From Thauera sp. K11 (GTDB lineage: Bacteria > Pseudomonadota > Gammaproteobacteria > Burkholderiales > Rhodocyclaceae), in contig NZ_CP023439.1 in assembly GCF_002354895.1 (NCBI RefSeq), positions 2,914,001-2,978,000 on the forward strand: a DNA stretch of 64,000 nucleotides. Direction: 5' to 3'. Below, piece after piece: positions 36,792 through 43,899 of this stretch; the stretch's first letter is position 1, and every line of letters begins with the position of its first letter. The position numbers and the translations under genes are program-made. Below the pieces are notes generated by a model that was not told the DNA's origin, searched no databases, and was given only the letters and a program-made list of their open reading frames with translations.

Positions 36792-37715
36792 ATGAGCATA
36801 AAGATCGACGATCTTGTTTCCTTTGTTGCCACGGTACGCCACCAGTCGCTGTCGCGTGCCGCCGACGCGCTCGGACTGACCCAGCCGGCGGTCACCCGCC
36901 GCATCCAGAGCCTGGAAGAAAGCCTGGGCACGGTACTGCTCGACCGCGACACCAAGCCGCCCAAGCCCAATGCGCTGGGCCGGCGCGTGTTCGCCCAGTG
37001 CGAACAGGTGCTGCGCGAGGTCGATAATCTGAAGGCGCTGGTGGAAACCGAAAGTACACCGCAGGGCACGCTGCGCCTGGGCATCACGCAGTCGGTCGCG
37101 GAAATCGGGCTGAGCGGCCTGCTGGACGCGTTCAAGCTGCACTATCCGACACTGGAAGTCGAACTGGGGACGCGCTGGAGCGCCGACCTGGTCCGCCAGT
37201 TGGAACGCGGCGACATCGACGCCGCCGCGGTCATGCTGCCGGCCGGTACCGAATTTCCGCCCACCCTGGCCGCCCGCCACCTGATGCCGGTCGACATGCT
37301 GGTGGTCGGCGTCGCCGGCGGCGCGCCGACCGAGCCGGGACCGTACCGACTGGCCGATCTGCGCGACAGCAAATGGATCGTCAACCCGGACGGCTGCGGC
37401 TTCCGCGCCCGGCTGCAGCGTGCGCTCACCGATCTGGGCCTGCCGCTGCACATTGCCATGGACGCCTTCGGCACCGAACTGCAGTTGAAATTCGTCAGCG
37501 AGGGCCTCGGCCTGGGCCTGGCCACGCGCGCCCAGCTCGAACGCAGCCAGTACCGCGGCCGCATCCGCGAGCTGCCCATGCTCGACTTCAATCCGTCTAC
37601 CGAAATGTGGCTGGTGCACAATCGCGCTCCGGGCAACCTCAAGCGCCCGATAGAACTGTTCGCCGACACGGTGGCGGCAATGTTCGACGTACGCGACGCC
37701 GTCACCGCCGCGTAA
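36792..37715 (+). CDS. LysR-type regulator of the organosulfur island (CysB/Cbl-like role)
   Basis: A 307-residue LysR regulator. The winged HTH is ADALGLTQPAVTRRIQSLEESLG near residues 20-42. The effector domain has the two-lobed solute-binding fold (TLRLGITQSVAEIGL; later WIVNPDGCGFRARLQ and EGLGLGLATRAQL). It heads the island and lies next to repeated AT-rich promoter modules, so it is the natural candidate to activate them under sulfur limitation. The effector is unknown; a sulfate-derived or cysteine-precursor metabolite would be typical. The ATG at 36792 was chosen by homology over 36774. Confidence 0.9.
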   Translation: MSIKIDDLVSFVATVRHQSLSRAADALGLTQPAVTRRIQSLEESLGTVLLDRDTKPPKPNALGRRVFAQCEQVLREVDNLKALVETESTPQGTLRLGITQSVAEIGLSGLLDAFKLHYPTLEVELGTRWSADLVRQLERGDIDAAAVMLPAGTEFPPTLAARHLMPVDMLVVGVAGGAPTEPGPYRLADLRDSKWIVNPDGCGFRARLQRALTDLGLPLHIAMDAFGTELQLKFVSEGLGLGLATRAQLERSQYRGRIRELPMLDFNPSTEMWLVHNRAPGNLKRPIELFADTVAAMFDVRDAVTAA

Positions 37716-37755
37716 ACGTGTGCGCGCACCCAGATCATACAAAGAACGAATATAA

Positions 37756-37803
37756 CGATATAAGTATAATTCGTTTGTGGCATTAATATGCCTTCATTAG
37801 CAT
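37756..37803 (+). promoter_or_regulatory. island promoter module, copy C
   Basis: CGATAT (37756-37761), a seven-base spacer and ATTCGTTTGTGGCATTA (37769-37785) align with modules A and B at 13 of 17 positions in the last element. TAGCAT (37798-37803) stands at the position of the proposed -10, 25 bases after ATTC. A perfect TATAAT also occurs at 37765-37770 but without a -35. The module precedes the ABC ATPase gene by 27 bases. Confidence 0.6.
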
Positions 37804-37830
37804 CGCTCCAACTTCTTCGGAGCGATGCCA

Positions 37831-38655
37831 ATGAGCGCGTCCATCAACAAATTCAGGAGCGGCGGCGGCGCGCCGGACCAGCCGGCCGCGGTCAGCCTTC
37901 GCGGCGTAGCCAAGCGCTTCGGGCCGCGCGCGCTGTTCGAACGGCTGGACCTGGACATCGCCGCCGGCGAGTTCGTCGTGCTGCTCGGCCGCAGCGGCTG
38001 CGGCAAGACCACGCTGCTGCGCCTGCTCGCCGGCCTCGACCGTGTCGACAGCGGCCATGTACAGGTGCCGCCGGCGCGCGCCGTCGTGTTCCAGGAACAC
38101 CGGCTGATGCCATGGAAGCGCGTGCTGCGCAACGTCATGCTGGGCGTGCGCAGCGCCGACTCGCGCTCGCGCGCCGCGCAGGCGCTGGCCGAGGTCGGCC
38201 TGACCGAACGGCTGGACGCGTGGCCGGCCACGCTGTCCGGCGGCGAAGCGCAACGCGTGGCGCTCGCCCGCGCGCTGGTGCGCGAACCCGAACTGCTGCT
38301 GCTGGACGAGCCTTTCGCCGCGCTCGACGCACTGACCCGCATCCGCATGCACCAGTTGGTGCAGGCGCTGTGGCTGGCGCACCGGCCCGCGGTACTGCTG
38401 GTGACGCACGACGTCGACGAGGCGCTGCTGCTGGCGGACCGCATCCTGGTGCTGGAACGCGGCCGATTCGTCGCCGACCAGCGCATCCATCTGCCGCGGC
38501 CGCGCAGCGCGGACCTCGCCGATTTCCGCGCGCTGCGCCATCGCCTGCTCGGCTGGCTCGGACTGGACGACGGCGCCGACGCAGATGCAACCCGATCCGG
38601 TCATCCACGGGCTGGCGACACCGCCGGTCTGCGCGTGGCCGCCGCTTACGACTGA
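37831..38655 (+). CDS. ssuB: ABC transporter ATPase, sulfonate/taurine type (SsuB-like)
   Basis: A 274-residue nucleotide-binding subunit with a complete set of motifs: Walker A GRSGCGKTT, Q-loop VVFQEHRLMPWKR (the family-typical LMPW), signature LSGGEAQRVALARAL, Walker B LLLLDEPFAALD and H-loop VTHDVDEA. It energises import of a sulfonate-like compound with the permease three genes downstream. Start 37831 has CGGAG eight bases upstream; ATG 37825 is too close. It is the first gene behind promoter module C. Which of the two binding proteins farther on serves it is not known. Confidence 0.9.
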   Translation: MSASINKFRSGGGAPDQPAAVSLRGVAKRFGPRALFERLDLDIAAGEFVVLLGRSGCGKTTLLRLLAGLDRVDSGHVQVPPARAVVFQEHRLMPWKRVLRNVMLGVRSADSRSRAAQALAEVGLTERLDAWPATLSGGEAQRVALARALVREPELLLLDEPFAALDALTRIRMHQLVQALWLAHRPAVLLVTHDVDEALLLADRILVLERGRFVADQRIHLPRPRSADLADFRALRHRLLGWLGLDDGADADATRSGHPRAGDTAGLRVAAAYD

Positions 38656-38666
38656 CCGATACCTCC

Positions 38667-39857
38667 ATGCCTTCCCCGCAAACCCTCGCCGTCATCGACA
38701 CGACCCGCCCCGCCGACACGCAACCGCATACGCTGGCCGCCGCGCTGGCCACCGAATTCGCCGCCACCGCCGCGCACTACGACCGCGCCAATCTGTTCCC
38801 GCACGACAACATCCGCCGGCTGCACGAAGCCGGCCTGATCGGCCACGCGCTGCCGATGGAGTTGGGCGGCGGCGGCGCCAACCTGGCCGATGCGCTGCAC
38901 ATCGTGCGCACGGTGGCGCGCGGCGAGGCGGCGACCGCGCTGGTGCTGGCGCTGCAGTACTCGATCAGTTCCCGCCTCGGCCACGACACGCCCGGATGGC
39001 CGCGCGCAGTGCGGCTGGAGGTGGCGCGAGACATCGCGCGCAACGGGTCGCTCATCAACGCGCTGCGCGTCGAGCCCGAACTGGGCACGCCGGTGCGCGG
39101 CGGCGTGCCGGCCACCGTCGCGCGCCGCAACGGCGACGGCTGGCGGGTGAGCGGCGCCAAGATCTATTCCACCGGCGCGCCCGGCCTGACCTGGATGCTG
39201 GTGCTCGCGCACAGCGCCGAAGCCGCGCCGCGTGTCGGCTACTGGCTGGTGCATCGCGACAGCCCGGGCATACGCATCGTCGAGGACTGGGACCACCTTG
39301 GCCTGCGTGCCAGCGCCAGCCACAAGGTGGTGTTCGACGACGTGCCGGTGCCCGGCACGCACACGCTGGAGCTGCAGCCGGCCGGTTCCCCGCCGGTGGC
39401 CGATCCGCATGGCGCGCGCTGGGGCGGCGTGCTCATCCCTTCGGTGTACGACGGCGTGGCGCGCGCCGCGCGCGACTGGCTGGTCGAGTTCTCGACCACC
39501 CGCGTGCCGACCAATCTGGGGCGTCCGCTTTCCACGCTGCCGCGCTTCCAGGAGGCGCTGGGCGAGATCGACGCACTGCTGCTGTCCAACGACCGCCTTT
39601 TCGCCGGCGCCGCGGACGGCAGCGTCGCACTGAAGCAGATCGGCCAGCTCAAGCATCTGGTCACCACGCAGGCCATCGCCGTGGTCGAGCGCGCGGTGCA
39701 GCTCACCGGCAATCCCGGCCTCACCCGGGCCAATCCGCTGGAACGCCATTACCGCGACGTGCTGTGCAGCCGGGTGCATGCGCCGCAGAGCGATTTCGCG
39801 CTGAGCAGCGCCGGCGCGGCGGCCTTCGCCGAATGGACGGACGGCGGGCAGCGATGA
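38667..39857 (+). CDS. acyl-CoA dehydrogenase-fold flavin monooxygenase (SfnB/DszC-like)
   Basis: A 396-residue protein with the acyl-CoA dehydrogenase fold. IRRLHEAGLIGHALPMELGG and RTVARGEAATALVLALQYS form the N-terminal domain, the flavin-contacting GWRVSGAKIYSTGAPGLTW the beta domain and DHLGLRASASHKVVFDDV follows. The catalytic glutamate of true dehydrogenases is not evident. Homologues next to sulfonate genes (SfnB, DszC group) use reduced flavin from an NAD(P)H reductase to oxygenate organosulfur substrates, and an SsuE-type reductase is three genes away. It overlaps nothing but follows the ATPase by 11 bases. The substrate is unknown. Confidence 0.8.
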   Translation: MPSPQTLAVIDTTRPADTQPHTLAAALATEFAATAAHYDRANLFPHDNIRRLHEAGLIGHALPMELGGGGANLADALHIVRTVARGEAATALVLALQYSISSRLGHDTPGWPRAVRLEVARDIARNGSLINALRVEPELGTPVRGGVPATVARRNGDGWRVSGAKIYSTGAPGLTWMLVLAHSAEAAPRVGYWLVHRDSPGIRIVEDWDHLGLRASASHKVVFDDVPVPGTHTLELQPAGSPPVADPHGARWGGVLIPSVYDGVARAARDWLVEFSTTRVPTNLGRPLSTLPRFQEALGEIDALLLSNDRLFAGAADGSVALKQIGQLKHLVTTQAIAVVERAVQLTGNPGLTRANPLERHYRDVLCSRVHAPQSDFALSSAGAAAFAEWTDGGQR

Positions 39858-39892
39858 AGGCGCGCCGCTCCCGCTCCCCAGGACAGAACCCG

Positions 39893-39967
39893 ATGACCAA
39901 GAACATGCAATCCATATCGACAGGCCGTGGCCGCACGCCGGCGGAAGCGGCGAGGACACCGTCATGA
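39893..39967 (+). CDS. possible 24-residue leader peptide before the hydroxyacid dehydrogenase
   Basis: A short frame starts at ATG 39893, eight bases after AGGA, and stops at 39967, overlapping the dehydrogenase ATG as ATGA. The peptide (starts MTKNMQSISTGRGRTP) has no cysteine or methionine cluster. It could act by translational coupling, because the dehydrogenase has no clear ribosome-binding site of its own. There is no proof that it is made. Confidence 0.25.
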   Translation: MTKNMQSISTGRGRTPAEAARTPS

Positions 39968-40914
39968 ACAGTCTGGTGATCGCCAGCCAGCAAAGCAGCG
40001 AAATCAACGACCATCTGCGCGCCGCGCTGCCGGACGCGGCCGTGGTCGACATCGCGCCGGGCCTGCCGCCAATACTGGCGCCCGAGGTCGAGGTGCTGTT
40101 CGTGCGGCCGATATTCCCGGCCGGCGCGCCGCGCGACGCCGGGCCGCCGGCCGGCTGGCCGTTCGGCGTGCGCTGGATACAGCTCGGCTCGTCCGGCGCC
40201 GACTACTATCCGGACTGGCTGTTCGACGGCCCGGTCGTCACATCGGCGCGCGCCGGCACCGCCGACGCGGTGGCGGAATTCGCGATGGCGGCCATACTGG
40301 CCGCGGCCAAGCACCTGCCGGACATCTGGATATCCAGCCGCGAGGACTGGCGCTGGAGCCGGCTGGGTCTGCTGAAGGGCCAGGTGCTGGGCATCGTCGG
40401 CTTCGGCGCCATCGGCCACGCGCTCGCCGTGCGCGCCCGGGCGTTCGGCATGAAGGTGATCGCGGTCCGGCGCACGCCGGAGCCGCTGGATCATCCCGGG
40501 GTGGAGCGGGCGGAAAACCTGAAGGCGCTGTTCGCCGCGGCCGACCACGTGGTGGTCGCCGCGCCGGCCACCGCCCGCACCCATCACCTGGTCGGCCGCG
40601 ACGTGCTCGCCGCCGCGCGGCCCGGCCTGCACCTGGTCAACATCGCCCGCGGCAGCCTGGTCGACAGCAAAGCACTGCTCGACGCCGTCAACGATGGCCG
40701 CATCGGCCTGGCGACGCTGGACGTGACCGAGGTGGAACCGCTGCCGGCCGGCCATCCGTTCTACGCGCATCCGCGCATCCGCCTGTCGCCGCACCTGTCG
40801 TCCATCACCCATCACAGTGCGGCGACGCTGGCCGACCTGTTTCTCGCCAACCTCGCACGCTACCGCCAGGGCGCCGTGCTGAGCGACGTGGTCGACAGGC
40901 AGCGTGGCTACTGA
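39964..40914 (+). CDS. NAD(P)-dependent D-2-hydroxyacid dehydrogenase
   Basis: A 316-residue enzyme of the D-isomer 2-hydroxyacid dehydrogenase family. The nucleotide motif is GIVGFGAIGHALAVRA near residue 145. The catalytic triad is Arg in NIARGSLVD, Glu in VTEVEPLP and His in SPHLSSITHH. It reduces a 2-oxoacid or oxidises a D-2-hydroxyacid in the cytoplasm. Inside an organosulfur operon it may process the carbon fragment after desulfonation (for instance a sulfo- or thio-hydroxyacid); that is inference. A short coupled frame lies upstream. Confidence 0.88.
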   Translation: MNSLVIASQQSSEINDHLRAALPDAAVVDIAPGLPPILAPEVEVLFVRPIFPAGAPRDAGPPAGWPFGVRWIQLGSSGADYYPDWLFDGPVVTSARAGTADAVAEFAMAAILAAAKHLPDIWISSREDWRWSRLGLLKGQVLGIVGFGAIGHALAVRARAFGMKVIAVRRTPEPLDHPGVERAENLKALFAAADHVVVAAPATARTHHLVGRDVLAAARPGLHLVNIARGSLVDSKALLDAVNDGRIGLATLDVTEVEPLPAGHPFYAHPRIRLSPHLSSITHHSAATLADLFLANLARYRQGAVLSDVVDRQRGY

Positions 40915-40960
40915 TCCGACGCGAGCGGCACGCGCACGCACTCAAACACCCGGGACCACC

Positions 40961-41803
40961 ATGACTCACGCCGCCACCACCACTACATCGGCGCCTCCAT
41001 CGTCCGCATCCGCGCAGGCCAGCGACGGCGGCGGCGTCCGCACGCCGCGCTGGGCCGGCCTGGGCCGGCTGGTCAGCCCACTGCTGCTGCTGTCCCTCTG
41101 GGAACTGCTGTCGCGCTCCGGCGTGATCCCGCCGCACGTGATCGGCGCACCGTCGTCCATCGCCGACGCGCTGGTCGGACTGGTCGCCTCCGGCGAGCTG
41201 TTCCGCCATTTCCTGGTGTCGCTGCAGCGCGCCGCGAGCGGGCTGGCCATCGGCCTGGCGATCGGCGTCGGCGCGGCGCTGGTCGCCGGCCTGTCGCGGC
41301 TGGGCGAGGCGGCGGTCGATCCGCCGATGCAGATGCTGCGCACGCTGCCCTTCCTCGGCGTCATCCCGCTGTTCATCGTCTGGTTCGGCATCGGCGAAGT
41401 GACCAAGATCGCGCTCATCGCGCTGGCCACCAAGACGCCGGTCTATCTGACGCTGTACGGCGGCATCCGGGGCGTGGACCACAAGCTGGTCGAAGCCGCC
41501 GGCACGCTGGGCCTGAGCCGCATCGAAACCATCCTGCACGTGATCCTGCCCGGCGCGCTGCCGGCCTTCTTCGTCGGCCTGCGCTACGCGCTCGGCATCT
41601 CTCTGCTGGCGCTGGTGGCGGTGGAACAGATCAACGCCAGCGCCGGCATCGGCTATCTGATCAACGAGGCGCGCGACTTCATGCGCACCGACGTGATCGT
41701 GGTGTGCCTGCTGATCTACTGCCTGCTCGGCCTGGTCACCGATGCGCTGGTGCGCGCGCTGGAACGGCGCGCGCTGGCCTGGCGCCCGTCCATCGTCGGC
41801 TGA
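40961..41803 (+). CDS. ssuC: ABC transporter permease, sulfonate/taurine type (SsuC-like)
   Basis: A 280-residue inner-membrane permease with six predicted helices. The N-terminus is a Ser/Thr/Ala-rich hydrophilic stretch of 40 residues. The cytoplasmic coupling EAA loop is EAAGTLGLSRIETILHVILP near residue 180. SPLLLLSLWELLSRSGVIPP and PFLGVIPLFIVWFGIGE are typical of the SsuC/TauC group. It partners the ATPase at 37831. No substrate-binding gene lies in this operon; two occur farther right. Confidence 0.9.
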   Translation: MTHAATTTTSAPPSSASAQASDGGGVRTPRWAGLGRLVSPLLLLSLWELLSRSGVIPPHVIGAPSSIADALVGLVASGELFRHFLVSLQRAASGLAIGLAIGVGAALVAGLSRLGEAAVDPPMQMLRTLPFLGVIPLFIVWFGIGEVTKIALIALATKTPVYLTLYGGIRGVDHKLVEAAGTLGLSRIETILHVILPGALPAFFVGLRYALGISLLALVAVEQINASAGIGYLINEARDFMRTDVIVVCLLIYCLLGLVTDALVRALERRALAWRPSIVG

Positions 41804-41833
41804 ACGCCGCACGCCATTCCAAGGAAATCCGCA

Positions 41834-42442
41834 ATGACCATACTCACCCTGTCCGGCAGCCCGTCGGCCACTTCGAAAAGCCATCGCATCCTGCAGCACA
41901 TCGCCACCGAACTGCGTGCCCGCGGCAATCGGGTGGACAGCCTGTCGGTGCGCGAACTGCCGCCGGCCGCGCTGCTCGCCGCGGACGCCGGCGAACCGAC
42001 CATCGCCGCCGCGCTCGCCCGCGTCGCCCGGGCGCGCGCCGTCGTCATCGGCACCCCGGTCTACAAGGCAGCCTATTCCGGCCTGCTCAAGACCTTCCTC
42101 GATCTGCTGCCGCAGGACGGCCTGTCCGGCAAGACCATCCTGCCGCTGGCCACCGGCGGCAGCCTCGCTCACACGCTCGCGCTGGATTACGGGCTCAAGC
42201 CGGTGCTGTCCGCGCTCGGCGCCCGGCATCTGCTGGCCAGCATCTACGTGGTCGACGGCCAGGTGAAGCTGGTGGACGGCCAGCCGCTGGAACTGGACGG
42301 GGCCGTGGACCAGCGCATCGGCGAAGGCCTGTTCCGGCTGCAGGAAGCGCTGACGCCGGACGACCGCGCCGCCCGGCCGCCGCTGCCGGAACACGCGCCC
42401 GCCGGCGATCACGAACCTCTGGCCGTGCGCTGCGGCGCCTGA
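41834..42442 (+). CDS. ssuE: NAD(P)H-dependent FMN reductase (SsuE)
   Basis: A 202-residue flavodoxin-fold reductase that supplies FMNH2 to the monooxygenases of the island. It starts with LTLSGSPSATSKSHRIL (phosphate loop). PVYKAAYSGLLKTFLDLLP is followed by LPLATGGSLAHTLALDYGLK. The tyrosine in LDYGLKPVLSALGA corresponds to the inserted pi-helix residue characteristic of SsuE. It is the last gene behind promoter C. Module A and the SsuD gene follow after 230 bases. Confidence 0.92.
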   Translation: MTILTLSGSPSATSKSHRILQHIATELRARGNRVDSLSVRELPPAALLAADAGEPTIAAALARVARARAVVIGTPVYKAAYSGLLKTFLDLLPQDGLSGKTILPLATGGSLAHTLALDYGLKPVLSALGARHLLASIYVVDGQVKLVDGQPLELDGAVDQRIGEGLFRLQEALTPDDRAARPPLPEHAPAGDHEPLAVRCGA

Positions 42443-42538
42443 GTCGCGGCACCGGTCCACCATGGGTCAGCTGTCGGCGGCGGCCGTACCGCGTGGATCC
42501 TCTTCCGTCGGCGAGCGGACGGCCCGACTAAGCATCCT

Positions 42539-42595
42539 GCGCATATATCGATATCATGATTATTCTGTTGTGTAATTATCTGGCGCCCTTAACAT
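42539..42595 (+). promoter_or_regulatory. island promoter module, copy A
   Basis: GCGCATATATCGATATCA (42539-42556) is followed by three variable bases and TTATTCTGTTGTGTAATTA (42560-42578). TAACAT (42590-42595) lies 24 bases after TTATTC as a likely -10, with TTGTGT as a weak -35 sixteen bases before it. The first element contains the 10-bp palindrome ATATCGATAT. It precedes ssuD by 78 bases and agrees with copy B at 37 of 40 positions. Confidence 0.8.
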
Positions 42596-42673
42596 GCTAA
42601 GAGTCGCCAGTGGGCGGGAGTCGTTCGACCGGCCACGCGTGCATAACCGCACTTCACAACGAGGATGAGCATC

Positions 42674-43777
42674 ATGAGTCTGGAATTCATCGGTCTAGTC
42701 AGCGCGCAGGAAAGCAGCGAATCGCTCGCGCCGCGCGGCCCCAATGTCGATGTCGCCTTTCTCAAGGCATCGGCCCAGTCGCAGGAGTACGGCGGTTTCG
42801 ACAAAGTGCTGCTGGCGGTGAATACCGCCTCGCCGGATTCCTTCGTGCTCGCGACCTATGCCGCCGCCGTCACCGACCGCCTCGGCCTGCTGATCGCCCA
42901 CCGCCCTGGCTTCCAGGCGCCCACCTTCGCCGCCCGCCAGTTCGCCACGCTGGATCAGCTGAGCCATGGACGGGTCGCAATCAACGTCATCACCGGCGGG
43001 GATGGCGGCGACCTGCAGCGCGATGGCGATTTCGTCGGCCACGACGACCGCTACGAGCGCACCGACGAATACCTCGATGTGTTCAGGAAGACCTGGACCA
43101 GCGAAAAACCTTTCGGCCACCAGGGCCGGCACTACCGCATCGAAGGCAATCTGACCCAGGTCAAGCCGGTGCAGCAGCCGCACATCCCGATCTACTTCTC
43201 CGGCGCGTCGGACGCGGCGGTCCGGGTGGCGGCCAGGCACGCCGACGTATACATGATGTGGGGCGAACCCCTGGCGCAGATCCGCGAGCGCATCGCCACC
43301 GTGCGCGCGGCTGCCGCCGCGTACGGCCGCGACCAGCAACTGCGTTTCAGCCTGTCGCTGCGCCCGATACTCGGCGCCACCGAAGAAGAGGCATGGGCGC
43401 GGGCGGCCCGCATCCTGGCCAGCGCCAAGGAACTGATCGGCAACGCCGCCACCCACGCCAAGTTCCGCGGCTTCAGCGCCAACGTCGGTTCCGAGCGCCT
43501 GGTGAACATCGCCCGCGAAGCGCGCGTTCACGACAAGCGGCTGTGGACCGAAATCGCCGCGCTGACCGGCGCCACCGGCAATTCGACCTCCCTGGTCGGC
43601 ACGCCGGATCAGGTCGCCGAGGCGGTGGCCGAGTACTACGACCTCGGCGTCAGCACTTTCCTGTTCCGCGGCTTCGATCCTCTGCGCGACGCCGTGGAGT
43701 ACGGACAGGAACTGCTGCCGCGCATACGCGCGCTGGTGGCCGGGCGCGAAGCCACGAACCGGCGCAAGGCCGGCTAG
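42674..43777 (+). CDS. ssuD: FMNH2-dependent alkanesulfonate monooxygenase (SsuD/MsuD type)
   Basis: A 367-residue TIM-barrel luciferase-family enzyme that cleaves the C-S bond of alkanesulfonates, giving an aldehyde and sulfite. Family markers are LAVNTASPDSFVLATYAAAV, LIAHRPGFQAPTFAARQFAT and SHGRVAINVITGG, with GRHYRIEGNLTQVKPVQQP and IPIYFSGASDAA in the second half. It uses FMNH2 from the SsuE-type reductase upstream. ATG 42674 has GAGG nine bases upstream and matches the family start (SLEFIGL); ATG 42665 is too close. It is the first gene of the transcript from module A. Confidence 0.92.
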   Translation: MSLEFIGLVSAQESSESLAPRGPNVDVAFLKASAQSQEYGGFDKVLLAVNTASPDSFVLATYAAAVTDRLGLLIAHRPGFQAPTFAARQFATLDQLSHGRVAINVITGGDGGDLQRDGDFVGHDDRYERTDEYLDVFRKTWTSEKPFGHQGRHYRIEGNLTQVKPVQQPHIPIYFSGASDAAVRVAARHADVYMMWGEPLAQIRERIATVRAAAAAYGRDQQLRFSLSLRPILGATEEEAWARAARILASAKELIGNAATHAKFRGFSANVGSERLVNIAREARVHDKRLWTEIAALTGATGNSTSLVGTPDQVAEAVAEYYDLGVSTFLFRGFDPLRDAVEYGQELLPRIRALVAGREATNRRKAG

Positions 43778-43899
43778 CGTCCGCGGCGGCCGGCACGACC
43801 GGCCCGCCCGTTCCCGATCGGTATTTCCGTTCCATGCCGCTGTCCGGACGACAGCGGCAGGGGGTTTCTTCGCACATCGCAAATACAGAGAACAGGATC

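Noticed and set aside
37765..37770. TATAAT in module C as a separate promoter -10
   Set aside because: A perfect hexamer, but no -35-like sequence lies 16-18 bases upstream, and it falls inside the conserved module, so it is more likely part of the activator site.
42610..43899. Fusion of the TonB receptor frame back through the ssuD gene
   Set aside because: The open frame exists but is out of frame with ssuD and of shadow composition; the receptor signal peptide starts at 43900.
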